Shown here: one piece after another, positions 21,891-33,664 of the stretch
Numbering within the stretch: position 1 is the first letter of the stretch
Layout: every line of letters starts with the position of its first letter
Assembly: GCF_000004075.3 (NCBI RefSeq)
Contig: NC_026660.2
Coordinates: forward strand, 744,001-808,000
Length of the DNA stretch: 64,000 nt
Reading direction: 5' to 3'
Origin: Cucumis sativus
Lineage: Eukaryota; Streptophyta; Magnoliopsida; Cucurbitales; Cucurbitaceae
Translations under genes and position numbers: made by a program
Notes under the pieces: model-generated
What the model was told of the DNA's origin: nothing
Seen by the model: the letters and a program-made list of their open reading frames with translations, nothing else
The model's database searches: none

Positions 21891-24800
21891 ATGGGCACGG
21901 TTGAAGTTCTTGTTGCACAAATCCAAGGCTTGTCGAGTACCGCCGGCGATATCTCACGCCTCCATACTCTTCTCAAGCAATCAGAAGAACTACTTCACGC
22001 CGAAACCTCTCGTTTACCTTCCGCACTAGCTCAACTTGATGCTTCCAAACATTCTTTAGGATATCTCTACATTCTGTAAGTTTTTCTTTTTTCTTTGATT
22101 TTTTTTTTATCTGGGTGTTGCTTGTTTAGGCAAATTAGGGTCCGTCTCTCCTGTATGTTACACTACTATTGAGGACGAGTGCTTTTGTTGAACCATCATT
22201 TGTTTTGGTGGAAGTTTGAATGAATAAAGTCGAAGAATTGGCGTTTGTATTGAGGGACCAACGATGGGATAATACCCATATTCGATACGCCCTCCTACTA
22301 TTCTAGTTATTTGAATTCGAGTTTGTGATTACTGAATATGTATGCAGTGGAGATTGATCCGTAATTTTTCCTTTTAAATATATTCGCAGAGAGGCATGCA
22401 CTTCTGTACCAATTTCACAAGAGCAATCCAGTTCAATTCTTCTAACGATTTCCAGATTTATCTCTTGTTGCAACCCTGAGCAGATTCGTTTAGCACCTGA
22501 AAAATGTAAATCATCGTGAAAACTGATCCTTGTTATTAAATCATCATGAAAACTGATGCTTGTTATTATTAACATGTGTGATTGCTGCTGCTGTATGAAA
22601 TTCTGATTATATATTATCATATTGTGCTGATCGTGCAGTCGTCTCTGTTTGCAAGAGGTTTAAAGATCAAGTTATACAAGAGGCTCCAATTAGAGGGGTG
22701 GCTCCACTTCTTACTGCTGTTAGAAAACTCCAGACCTCTTCAGAACATTTAACCACTTTACATCCGGAGTTTCTTCTTCTCTGCTTATTAGCCAAATCCT
22801 ACAAAACGGGCAGATCCATATTAGATAATGATATTCTCGAGGTTGATCAACCAAGAGACCTGTTTCTTTATTGTTATTATGGGTGAGTTGCCATTTCTTC
22901 CTCAAACGCTCAATTGTTGTATCTTTCCATCTTTGGTTGAGATGCACTTTATTGTCTTTGTATTCTTTGTCAACTTTGTTATTCGCTTCAAAATTTGTCT
23001 TCAAAGTCTTACACATATTTTATAAATTTTTGCATGTGCTATATTTTCTTTTTGACCCTTGTCAACCCCCTCATGTATGCATGTCATTCTATTGTCATCG
23101 TTGAGGACCCTTATGATGCATCTAAAATGAAGTAAGTGGGCAATGCATTACGATGAAAAGGCCTTTACGGTGCTTTCAGCTGGAGTTTGGCGGTTTTTTT
23201 GCAAACACTATGGTGTGAAATTTTATGTCGCATGTGAAATATATTATGTAGTAAATCTAGTTCCCTCTGCCTCTCTCAGTTTTTGTTTTTTCCCCTCTTC
23301 CTTCCCTATTAGGCTAATGAATTTGCTACCATCCAGTAAAACTCTTCTAGCGATCTGTATCTTAGCTCTACTGCTTTCGGGTAGAATCATATTTACTCTT
23401 TGTTTCCCAGCATACTGTTTGTGTACAACTTGACCGATCCTAAAGGGAAACATTTTGACCTTTCAGCGTTGGTGTCTTGAAACTTGTTAGATACGTTAGA
23501 GGTCGGCCCTAAATTGGAAATGTCTTTTGAGGACAATGGATGGGCTTTCCATGAGTTGCTTCTTTTGTGGAGTATTTGACTAGAGAGGTGGAGGAGAACA
23601 TTTCTAGAGTGTAAAAGAGTATTATGAGGAGTGGATTGGGCTATCTCAAATCTTCCCATTGTGCCTTGTTATTTTTTTTTCTGTTATCAACAATTGTTTT
23701 TTATTTTAACGATTGTCTAACGTTTTTTTTTTGTCACTCCCTTTTGTTTCAGTATTTTATTTTTTGTTTAGCTTGTTAGTCGTACTTGCATTCCTTTCTA
23801 ATGAAAATTTGGTTTCTCATTAAAAGAAAGATAAAACAGTTAAAACAAGGATAAATAAGGTTTCTCAATACTTTATTTATAAAATCATTTAGCTATCTTG
23901 ATCGATCTAGAAAATTTGGGAAAGAAGAAAAAGAAAAAGAAATCATTTAGCTGTCTTATAAAAAACATTTGTGTAATTGGGAAGCAAAAAACTCTGTTTA
24001 ATCAAGATTGTTGTAAGTTGTGAAAAAATCTATCATCTCCTGAATTACATTCTGTCTAATAAAATGTGATAAATTTAATTTTATGAGTTCACTCATATGA
24101 TGCGATTCAATTTTGTCTCTCTGCTAATAGGGATTTTCTGATGTTATTTTTCTTATGTGACAGGGGGATGATATGCGTAGGACTAAAGTTATTTCATAAA
24201 GCACTTGAGCTTCTTCATAATGTGCACCATCTAAATGGAACTCCTTCCTTTGATAATTATTATTATGTATTTATTTACCATACTTCTGGATGACCTGACA
24301 ATCACTACCCATATTTTTGTTACAGGTTGTAACTGCTCCAATGCAATCAATGAATGCTATAGCTGTTGAAGCGTACAAAAAATACATTTTAGTCTCTCTC
24401 ATTTATAATGGACAAGTATGCTATTTTTTCCTATCTGCTTTATTATTAATTTATACCATTTATTCTATGGTCTCAAATATTTGGAAGTGAGAAAGGAATG
24501 TCTGGAGTTTGGTTCTTTGGATTTCATGTAGTGCACAATATGGATTCTTTTTTTGGTTCTTACACACATTCAGTACTGGTACGTTAGTGAGATTAGGTCT
24601 TAGAATTAGTAATATCATTGTGTTTTGCAACCCTCATGGTTTGGCCTAGTGGCAAAAAGGGGGACATAGTCTCAATAACTAACTAAGAGGTCATGAGTTT
24701 AATCCATGGTGGCCACTTACCTAGGAATTAATTTCCTACGTGTTTCCTTGACACCCAAATGTTGTAGGGTCAAGCGGGTGTCCCGTGAGATTAGTCGAGG

Positions 24801-27800
24801 TGCACATAAGCTGGCCTGAACACTCACGGATAAAAAAAAAATCCTCGTGTTTTGCCTTTTTTTAATTGGCCGTTCTGTCTCTATATACCTTAGCTTTCTG
24901 TTGGCAACTATTAGCCTCTACCTACAGAAAAATGAGATGTTCTACCATGGTCTTGGGTAAGTATGCATTCAACAAGGAAACGGATGTAAATTTTGTGATG
25001 ATTGTTGAGTTTTAAGCGATGGATGTGGAGTTAACCTCAGAAAATTCTTTGTAGAAATGTATAGTTAACAGAGTTTTACTCTGAAAAAATTCTTTGCAGA
25101 AATGGAAACATGGACTCAACTTCCTCTTGGTGGAGTTGTACTCCATCAATTCTTTTATAACTACAACCTTTCCACGATTACGAGCAACTAGAAAGCTTAT
25201 AATTTTTCTTGGGAGGGGGTTTTCTTTCTTTTGTTTAATCCTATGTAGTTTCTTCCTATCTAAAAAAGATGTTAGAATTTGATTGAGAGAGCAAGTTATT
25301 TTGAATATAGAATTTTAATCATAACAAGACTTAGCCGCATAAGCGGTTTTCTTACTTTTAGCTTTGAGTTACATAGTGAGCTTATATTTTCATGTGATCT
25401 TATGGAGACTAATATGCGTATACATGAACCTGGTGGCAGTTTTCTACCAGTCTTCCAAAGTATACTTCTTCAGTAGCACAGAGAAACTTAAAGAACTTCT
25501 GTCAGGTAATGTAAATTTGAAGTGATGAGCTTCTCTTTGTTCATGGACAGATTAGTGCTTTGATAAAAGGTTAATGTAATTCATCTCATGAATATCACTT
25601 AATGTTAATTCTTTTAAAAATGTGAATGTTCCTTGTTTGGATGTGTAGGAATCAATGATAACTTTTGTTTAGTTTTGAAATTTATAAATTAAGATCATAA
25701 TCATCAACTGAACGATGGATTCAAATTTGCTTGAAATTAGAATATTTCTTTTAGTATAGCTGGATAAAGATTCCATGTAGTAGTTTCCTTATTCAATGGT
25801 GGGTATACAGATGCAATGAGCGATGCAGTTCTTTATTGCAATCCTGAAAAATAGACAGTCAAAAGCTCTATTAATTGATGCTATCTAGATTTTATTTAGG
25901 TGGAGCATAATCGTGTTTTTGATTGATCTTATCAGCATTTGCAGGGATTGTAAATATAAAGGGAATGGTTTGGTGTTTGGTCTATTTACATTTTTGCAAT
26001 CAAATTTACCGATAGAGTTCATGCATTTAGGTTAAAGGAAATGTGCAACCAATTCCAGTTGACATCCTTGTACTTGTATCCCTCCCTCTTGTGATTCGTT
26101 TATGCTACTTTTATTTATTGTCTGTTTCTTCTTTTACAGCCCTACATTGAATTGGCAAATAGTTATAGCACAGGAAATGTGGAGGAATTAGACACCGTTT
26201 TTCAAACAAACAGGCAGAAATTTGAAAGTGTAAGAATTCCTATTTCACTATGTTATCACTGCAATTGGTCTAATTAAATGGTGGATGCACTGAAGAGACC
26301 TTGCTTTATCGATCTATCATCTAAATGGTTTGGGGTTTTTGATATGAAGCATGAATTGTGTTATATCAGGACAACAATCTTGGACTTGTAAAGCAGGCCG
26401 TATCTTCTATGTACAAGCGCAACATTCAGAGATTGACGCAGACGTACTTGACCCTCTCTCTTCAAGATATAGCCAGCACTGTTAAACTTAACAGCCCTAA
26501 GGAAGCTGAAATGCATGTCCTACAAATGGTAACTTTAGTAGAATGATAGGATTATAATCTATAATTAATCAACCTTCATCTCTAATAATGTCAGTCTTTG
26601 GTATAATTCAGATCCAGGATGGTGAGATTTTTGCAACGATTAACCAGAAGGATGGAATGGTCAGATTTCTAGAGGATTCTGAACAGTACAAATCATGCAG
26701 GATGATTGAGCGCATCGACTCTTCTATCCAGAGGTATGATGCTTGGAATTGGATGAGAAAACAGACATAAATATGTTGTATGTCATCATGATAATATGCA
26801 TCCCGACTTTTCTTATACATGAGTGCTTGTGCTTGTCCTTTCAATTTGGATTTTCTTTTAATAAAAAAAAATCATCTTATTTTGTAGAGCTTTGTGGCAA
26901 TAACCGTTTTCTAAATTGCCATATGCATCACAACTATGGCTGAACTGACTTTGATACCTAGGTTTTGAGCATAATTCTGTGTTTATAGTTGGGAGTAGCG
27001 ATTTTAGAAAAAGAGATTTGTTACAATTGATTTCTAAACAATCAAATTTCTGTTTGGTAACAAACTCTTAAAATTAAATTTCAATCATTACGTTTATACC
27101 AAATCAAATTACTAAATGTGTATTTTATATGTGAAAGTTTTATCTTTTTAAAAAAGAATTATAATAAATATCTAATTTTATTACTTTACTTTCTATTCAT
27201 TTTATTGTTAGACTAGTATATGAGATTGATATTGAGGTAAAAGAATGCACATATTAAAGATAAAAGAAAATTCAAAACATACATCTCATTCAGTCTAAAC
27301 ATTTTTATATCATTACAAAATACTTTAACTATATGTATTATCTATTGAAGCACAAACTTGTATAACAAAAGTATTAAATAGAAGGAAAGTGTGGTGGCGT
27401 GTGGAATGGCTGAGGTATGAGATGGATTGGAGAGGATGGAGAAGGCAAATGTGAAATTAGGTTAAAAGTTTCCTTATTAAATAGAAGGGTCTTTTGGGCA
27501 TTTAAAAAATTAATATAAAATAAGGTGATGATTTCTGACTATTCACTTTTCCACCGTAACTAGAGAGATGGTTTTAAAAATCAATTTTGAGTGATTTCTT
27601 GTTAGTGACAATCACTACCAAACACACCCGCATTATTCTTTTTCCTTTTCCTCTGTTGATCACAGGATCATGACACTTACGAAGAAATTGACTGCTATGG
27701 ATGAAAATATATCCTCTGATCCTCTATATCTAGCAAAGGTGAGCAACTCTAAATCAAAATCTCATTTTGAATGTACATATGTAAACTATGTAAACTAAAA

Positions 27801-27885
27801 AAATGATTGTTTTCAGGCTGGAAGAGAGAGGCAGAGATTTGATTACGATGACTTTGATTCTGTTCCTCAAAAATTTAACATTTGA
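21891..27885 (+). CDS. CSN3: COP9 signalosome complex subunit 3 (423 aa, 11 exons)
   Basis: PCI-domain subunit of the COP9 signalosome, the nuclear complex that removes NEDD8/RUB1 from cullins and so tunes SCF-type ubiquitin ligases (FUS11 in Arabidopsis). Exons: 21891-22075, 22390-22505, 22639-22882, 24164-24221, 24326-24415, 25440-25505, 26140-26229, 26370-26528, 26612-26733, 27666-27738, 27817-27885; 1272 nt, all in frame. Helical repeats fill the N-terminal half ([49 protein letters not shown]). The PCI region is about residues 215-375 ([40 protein letters not shown]). The tail is [20 protein letters not shown]. Exon 6 ([14 protein letters not shown]...) is short and easily missed. The ATG at 21891 matches the family N-terminus, but the frame stays open upstream. 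Confidence 0.94.
23460..23835 (+). mobile_element. Possible LINE 3' relic in CSN3 intron 3
   Basis: A broken frame reads LLLWSI, a stop, [15 protein letters not shown], which resembles the terminal zf-RVT region of plant L1 LINEs. It is followed by a T-rich stretch and then AATGAAAATTTGGTTTCTC with an A-rich end, like LINE 3' UTR ends. Several stops interrupt it. The match is short, so this is tentative. Confidence 0.3.
24629..24846 (+). mobile_element. tRNA-derived SINE, copy 2 (CSN3 intron 5)
   Basis: A box TGGCCTAGTGG at 24642-24652, a degenerate B box GAGTTTAATCC at 24695-24705, and a ten-base A run near the 3' end (24832-24841). A perfect nine-base direct repeat, GTGTTTTGC, flanks it at 24620-24628 and 24847-24855. 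The body aligns along its whole length with the copy at 10064-10285, and both begin AACC(A/C)TCATGG or very similar. It is in the sense orientation within the CSN3 intron between exons 5 and 6. Confidence 0.85.
26990..27630. mobile_element. Possible MITE in CSN3 intron 9
   Basis: The right edge, read in reverse, begins GGGTGTGTTTGGTAGTGATTG, a common end sequence of plant MITEs. The left edge, GTTGGGAGTAGCGATTTTAG, is a weak inverted match to it, and both sides carry ATCAAATTT/AAAATTGATTT-type arms. The interior is AT-rich. I could not find a convincing target-site duplication, so the borders are approximate. Confidence 0.3.
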
Positions 27886-30120
27886 TGGGAGCTATGGAAT
27901 GTGATTTTTGTAATATTTTCTCTTCTGCTGGAGGATATAGTTCAAAGAGACAAAGCCTTTGGAGGTCATTTGCTTGTGAGCATTTATGTTATCTCATTCT
28001 CCTTCATGAAAAACTAATTTTGTGTATGCTTGTATGAAGTCTCTGTTCCATGAAATAGAGATCTGAATGGGATACCGAGAAAGGGCCACAATAGAGTAAA
28101 AGTCGAGCATTTGATCAACTAAACATCTTAAATATTGCTCGATACACAAAAAATATAACTTTCCTATGAAGCGAAAACAGAGGAGGATAAAGAATCAGAT
28201 GGTGGCTTTTATGGGCGTTGAGACCACAACTTTAGAGATCAAAACGTACTGAACGTGTGTAATGCAAGGAAGAGGTTGACGATCGGCGAGGTTGATCATG
28301 TGGCCACCGTTTACTGCTAGAAAAGAAAGACATAAAAGATAGTATTTACTTGAACAACATTATTCTAAAAATATCGTTATTAGATGCTCAAGCAAGACAA
28401 ATCATTATGTTGATTTGATTGAACATAAAACATTATTAATTAATTTATGCATATATATTATGTTAAATTTTATTTTTATAGTTATTATTTTGTAAAAGTT
28501 ATAATAAATATTTTAATTAAACCAAAATGAATTAGGTATATAACATGAAATACTCAATGAATTGGAAACATAATCAATGAATTTGAGAACATAAATTTTG
28601 AGGTCTTTTAACATTTTCTTATTGATTTGATAGAGAAATAGATAATAAAAAGAAAAGCAAAAATGAAAGATTGTTTAATTTTATTGGAAGTATGACAAGA
28701 CAATATGTTGAAAAATAATTAGAAAAGACAAAGTTATAATGAAGTAAACAACCCATCAAGTATTTGAAGGTGTTGAAATCATCCCTCTCTAAAATAATAA
28801 TTTATTTCTTGTCAAATTAGAATGAATTTCGACATCAAATTTGTTTTACGTAGTTCAAAACACGTTATTGTGAATATAGTTTATATTAAACAAAACAATG
28901 TTTATAATTAACATCGATGAACCAAAGAAAAACTACTTGTTTTTAAAAGCGAAAATTTTCTTTTATATCTTTCTTTTATTATTTTTATTTATTATGTTTC
29001 ACGTTAACATGCATTTAAAAATAATATTTAACCTACTAATATGATGGAAAGAACACTGCTAGTATTGAATTTTTTGTGGTTAGATTCTCATTTTTCTTAA
29101 TTATTTTAATAGAGAAAGTTAAAATTGATTATAGCATAGGTGGAGGAATTTGTGGGTACAAATTACAATGTCAAAAGGAAGCAATAAATTAAGTATCTTT
29201 TTTTTTTCTTGAAAAATGCTTCCTATAAGGCTTTGATATTTGCATTGGGATGTGTTAATGAGAATTTGAGGCCAATAATACAATTTGTTGGACCAAACAT
29301 AAAATGGACAAACTTAGACTTTAGTGCTCTTAAATTAGTTTTAAATGTAGATTCCAATTTTTCTCCTATGCTAAAAAATAATTGTCCAATCAAACTTTAG
29401 AAGCTAAATAATAAAATATAATTTGTATTTGAATTTGGGTGAATTTTAAAATTAATACAATCAATTTAAGTTTCTATAACTAAGTTGAATTCACATACGA
29501 TCCTAACTATAATTGTAAGATCTACAAAATTTACAGTGTAACTACGAGATTTACAAAATTTATGTTTAAATCTGTCTATCTCAAATTGTATTAAAATATG
29601 TTGCATGAACGAAGGCTACAATTAAGAAAATTTTGTACAAATGAAAGAAGAAAATTTAAGATAAAGTTATTTTGACGAGTAAATAATGTTAATAGTTGTT
29701 TAGATATATTTTTTTAAAAAATAGATTACTATACTTTGAATGCTAAATAAAGTATTATAAATCCAACTCTTTTAGTGAAGAAGGATGAAAATGGTAAAAT
29801 GTTGAAGAGAGAATAAGCTTTAATTAAAAAAAATGAACACGATCTTAATTAATATTTGATCATATACAATATTTCTAGATTTCTAGAATTTTTAATTAAA
29901 AAAATCCGGAGTAAAATATAAAAAATATCTTGCGATCTATGGAAAGCAAATATCATATCCATGTCTGAAAGTAAAATTAATTTATGATTATTTTGCTTAC
30001 ATGATATGCATTTTGAGTATAACATTATATATGAACATTAATTTAAGTTCATATTAACTGCATGTTTTTAAATAGTAAATTACCAAATGTGTATTATATT
30101 GTTTTGATGTATGAATGTTC
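27886..30120. other. Gene-poor AT-rich region after CSN3
   Basis: Begins with the CSN3 3' UTR. Apart from an exon-like block at 28170-28330 (separate entry), it is AT-rich DNA without recognisable genes. The 63-codon plus-strand frame at 29209-29400 shows no domain. Confidence 0.45.
28188..28320 (-). other. Exon-like block on the minus strand, unidentified
   Basis: Within AT-rich DNA, a GC-richer block is open on the minus strand from about 28320 to a TGA near 28190. It reads VNGGHMINLADRQPLPCITH followed by a Val/Ile/Lys-rich end (VLISKVVVSTPIKATI). A good 3' splice signal (pyrimidine-rich tract then TAG) stands at its 5' edge. It could be the terminal exon of a small unrecognised gene, a gene relic, or chance. 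I do not recognise the family and see no matching upstream exon. Confidence 0.25.
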
Positions 30121-30130
30121 ATTTAGAATT

Positions 30131-30370
30131 TTAGGTAGTAAATTAGGTATATCATTATTGTATACCAACACATGTATTTTAGTATTAATTTAACACATTT
30201 TTATTTGAAAGATAAAAAGAAAGAAAGTTTTATTTAGGTAGTAAATTAGGTATATGATCATTATTGTATATCAACACATGTTCAACATGTAATATTTTAG
30301 TATTAATTTAACACATTTTTTCTTTCAAATCAAAAAATAAAGAAAGATTTATTTAGGTATATAATTAGGT
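30131..30370. repeat. Direct tandem duplication, about 103-119 bp period
   Basis: Two imperfect copies start TTAGGTAGTAAATTAGGTATAT at 30131 and 30234. Each carries CATTATTGTATA(C/T)CAACACATG, TTTTAGTATTAATTTAACAC and an A/G-rich end, and a third partial start occurs at 30353. The second copy has a short internal insertion (TTCAACATGTAATA). Looks like a local duplication rather than a transposon. Confidence 0.75.
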
Positions 30371-31140
30371 TTATCATTCGTTTCTAGTTTAGCTTGCATT
30401 GCACTAGTGTACCGCCTATATCATCTAAAAACATAAATATTTGGGACTTTTAAATTTGGTCAAATTGAATCTTTGAACTTATATAATTGTATAAAATCAA
30501 AGAGTTGTATGTCTAATTTTAAGATGATTTTTTGCAATTTGTCTAAACATGGAAAGATAAATGAAGGGAAAATAGGAAATTATATATCAAATTTGGAGTT
30601 TTTATCCATTGTTATTCACTAAATAATAGATTTTATTTGTATTGTGCATAGGCTTGGTTTGATTGTTAATGCCATCAACAACCATTCTATTTAATTGATA
30701 AAAGAAACTTCAAATTCTATTTTCTTAAATTAATTACGATAGACTTGGGAGCAATCAACAACTAAACCAAACTAATTCATTTCTTACGGATATGGTGTAT
30801 TTGAATAGTTCGAAAAATGAGGTAGAATATGACAAATTTACAAATACAGTCTATTTGGAAATTGCTAAATCTTAACTAAATATGTTTTTTTTGGTGGGAA
30901 GATTGCAAAAACATCCCCTCAAAATGTGAGTGTAATTTTTCTACATAATTTTCAGATTTTTAGGATTTAAATCAATTAATTAACGATTTATTTACATATG
31001 CTTAATAACGATTTGAATTCAAATTTTAGATCATACCCCTATAAAAGAATGACAAAGATAAATTCAACATCTTCACCTTCATTATATTCCAAGCTATTTA
31101 TAAAAAAATTATTTAAATAATACATAATACACATTTTAAA

Positions 31141-31468
31141 GGGAAATTGTAAAAAATAGCAAATTTGACAAAATATTTATACGGATAGTTACAAATTTAG
31201 CAATTAGATTCAAAATAATTAAGTATATAGCAACATATACATTTAAAAAAAAATTGCAAATATAGCAAAATTTGTCAAATTCTATCAACGATAGAAGTCT
31301 ATTACCGATAGACCATGTTGTAAATATTGGTCTATTACTTATAGACCATAATGAGTCTATCAACAATACAAGTCTATCAACGATAGTTTTGCTATATTTG
31401 CAATTATTTTTAAATGTTGTTATATCCTTAATTATTATTTCTCAAATTGCTATCCCTTACAATTACTC
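31141..31468. mobile_element. Foldback MITE, copy A
   Basis: A roughly 330-bp element whose two halves are inverted copies. The left arm (GG(G)AAATTGTAAAAAATAGC ... AATTAAGTATATAGCAACAT ... TTGCAAATATAGCAAAA) is matched in reverse by the right arm (TTTTGCTATATTTGCAA ... ATGTTGTTATATCCTTAATT ... GCTATCCCTTACAATTACTC). Between them lie short palindromic units of the TCTATCAACGATAGA type, three or four times. No coding capacity. Homologous to the element at 53200-53452. Confidence 0.75.
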
Positions 31469-31539
31469 ATGTATTAACATATAGCATTTTTTTTCAGATT
31501 CTATCAATAATATACATGAGTAGACATTGGTCAACTGGT

Positions 31540-32215
31540 GTCTAGAGATGAAGTTTTTGTAGACCCAACAAAGATTAAAGTTGTTACCAATCCACCTCGA
31601 CCTTACAGTTAGTGAGGTTCATAGCTTTCTAGGCTTAGCAGATTTGGATGCACTATTTGTATGGAGAGAAAATACAAAACTTTATAGATTATAAGAGTTC
31701 AAAGTACTTATTCACCTAGAAGGAGTTGAACATGAGATAACGTAGATGATTCGAGTTGTTGAAAGACTATGACTGCGAGATCTTGTACCATCCAAGTAAG
31801 TCTAATGTAGTAGCTGATGCTTTTAGCAGAAAAGTAACTCATCAGTAGCTTTTATTATCAAATAGACTCAGTAGTAGCAAGACTTTGAACGAGTGAAGAT
31901 TTCAATTAGAGTGGGAGAAGTTACCTCACAGGTGACCCAATTGACAGTGTAACTGACCTTAAGGTTGGGAATTATTGTGACCTAGCATACGATCCTTATT
32001 TGAGTAAGAAGCGTCACCTAGCAGAAGCATGACAAGTTGATGATTTCTCTATATTATTATTTAAGGATGGTCTCCCGTTTAAGAGACGTTTGTATGCTAG
32101 TAGACAATGAAGTTAAGAAAGATTTGTTGATTGAAGTTGTTGAATTAGAAGGACATGTAATTTACCATATGAAGACTGTATTGTCTATACTTTGGTTGCT
32201 TTTATGTTTTTTTTA
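31540..32215 (+). pseudogene. Ty3/Gypsy pol fragment, internally deleted
   Basis: Translated piecewise, it shows a reverse-transcriptase end (VDPTKIKVVTNPPRPY..., FLGLA), then jumps directly to the RNase H end (tract beginning HYLYGEK; ELNMR; YDCEILYHPSKSNVVADAF), and continues into the region before integrase (DPYLS). The segment between FLGLA and HYLYGEK, normally about 120 residues, is missing, and stops and frameshifts occur throughout. No LTRs are visible at either end. It is a dead remnant of a Gypsy-class retrotransposon. Confidence 0.75.
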
Positions 32216-33141
32216 TGATTCCAGTGTCATGGATGTTTTTATTTTAAATTTATGAACATTTTATTTTCAAGTTTATAGGCCTCAAACAAAATATCTCTTT
32301 CATAGTTTTATTTTATTATTATTTAATGAAAATGAGTAGATTTTGGATTGTTTTAGTTTTCCAAATATCATTTTTAATTAAGTAGCAATCACAATTTAGT
32401 TGAGAAAAGTTAGGTGATTACACGTGTTTGAGTCTTTTCCAAATACAAAGTAAGAAGAAGAATTTGATACTAAAATCAAACCATTAGATTAGATTAGTTT
32501 GGTTTGGTTTTTTTGTATTTTGTATTTTTCATTGCTGTTATTACTAATGAATGAGGTTTGTTATATTTATAAATAAGTTAAATCTATTTGTTTTATATTT
32601 GATAATAAATTTTGAAAAGTAAATATAGGAGTTGCCAGTAAAAACAAACTTAAAGAAACTTGTGAGTAGAAAAATAATGTAATGGGTAAATTAGGTATAG
32701 AATTAGGTGCAGTAAATAAAATTTACAATTATGATTAGGAAGGGAAGAAAGTTTGAAAAAAAATTGGTAAGGAATAAAGTGGAAAGTTTGATTAGGAAGC
32801 TTTGTATTCCCGAAAAAGAAAAAAAAGAAAAGAAAAGGATTAGTAAGGTTTCGGTATCATAGCATCACCAATAAGCACATGGGTGTGTGTGAAGGACCAA
32901 TCCCATCTCTCAATTTTTCTCCAACCTCTCATCTCTTCCTAAATCTTTCCTTTAGATCCTCCCTTCAATCCCACCCTCCACGCGTCCTCATCTCTGAATC
33001 CCCCTCTCCACCCACACTTCATCTCACGCGCCTCCCTCCACAAATATCTCATCTCCATCAAGTATCCCACACGCTCCATCAATCGCGTGGAGTAACGCAA
33101 TCGGTTATAACTTTAGTTTCACCTCTCTAATAACAAAATAC

Positions 33142-33440
33142 CACGTGTTACCATTCTCGAACCTACCGCATAAAAAGAAAATAAAATAAACAAAATTAAG
33201 AAAAAGGAAGCCTTCCCACTTCACGCTTCCCCCAAGACCAGCCACGTGTGCCCCACCTTTCGGCAGTGCTTGACACTCCCTCACTTCTTATTGGTCCACT
33301 CTGGTCCCCACTCCCAAAAACAGAATCCAATTACTACCAGATTTTGCATCTTTCCTTCTCCGGCCCCACTCTCTATAAAACATAATTCAACCAATTAACG
33401 TCCCGTCACTGTTTCCGTTACCTAGCCCTAGAGCCACGTG
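33142..33440 (+). promoter_or_regulatory. Promoter with G-boxes (ABRE-type) and TATA box, DUF7950 gene
   Basis: CACGTG occurs at 33142-33147, 33243-33248 and 33435-33440, each within a (C)CACGTGT context like an ABA-response element. A TATA box, CTATAAAA, is at 33373-33380. The first two G-boxes lie 125-230 bases upstream of the TATA box and the third just downstream, probably in the leader. This arrangement suggests bZIP or bHLH control (ABA, stress or light), which is an inference from motifs only. Confidence 0.5.
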
Positions 33441-33502
33441 TCCTTCTTTCTTCTTTCTTTCTTTCTTTCTTTCTTTTTTTCTTTCTTTTTTTCTTTTTTT
33501 TT
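33438..33502 (+). repeat. (CTTT)n pyrimidine tract
   Basis: A 65-base run of CTTT/TTTC units with T-runs in the presumed 5' UTR of the DUF7950 gene. It is a microsatellite and likely polymorphic; it also creates a spurious Lys-rich open frame on the minus strand. Confidence 0.85.
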
Positions 33503-33664
33503 CCTTTTGCGCTTTTCTTTTGCTGTTTCTTTCTTCTATCTTTCTAATCTCTATGATCATCTTCACCACTTTCTCTCTCTCCCCTCTCTCCCAAAATGGA
33601 AACGAAAACGCTACCTCTTCTTAATTAGGATTTTGGAAATCGGTTTTGTTTTCTTCTGTTCCTT

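Larger units (their letters stand above)
32216..33664. other. Upstream region of the DUF7950 gene
   Basis: AT-rich to about 32870, then markedly C-rich. The C-rich part holds two G-boxes upstream of a TATA box, then a long CTTT-rich pyrimidine tract in the presumed 5' UTR. The 83-codon frame at 32879-33130 is a product of the C-rich composition and shows no domain. Confidence 0.5.

Noticed and set aside
29209-29400. 63-codon plus-strand open frame
   Set aside because: No domain, AT-rich codon use like chance frames around it.
33387-33569. Lys/Glu-rich minus-strand open frame
   Set aside because: Produced by the CTTT microsatellite read in reverse.
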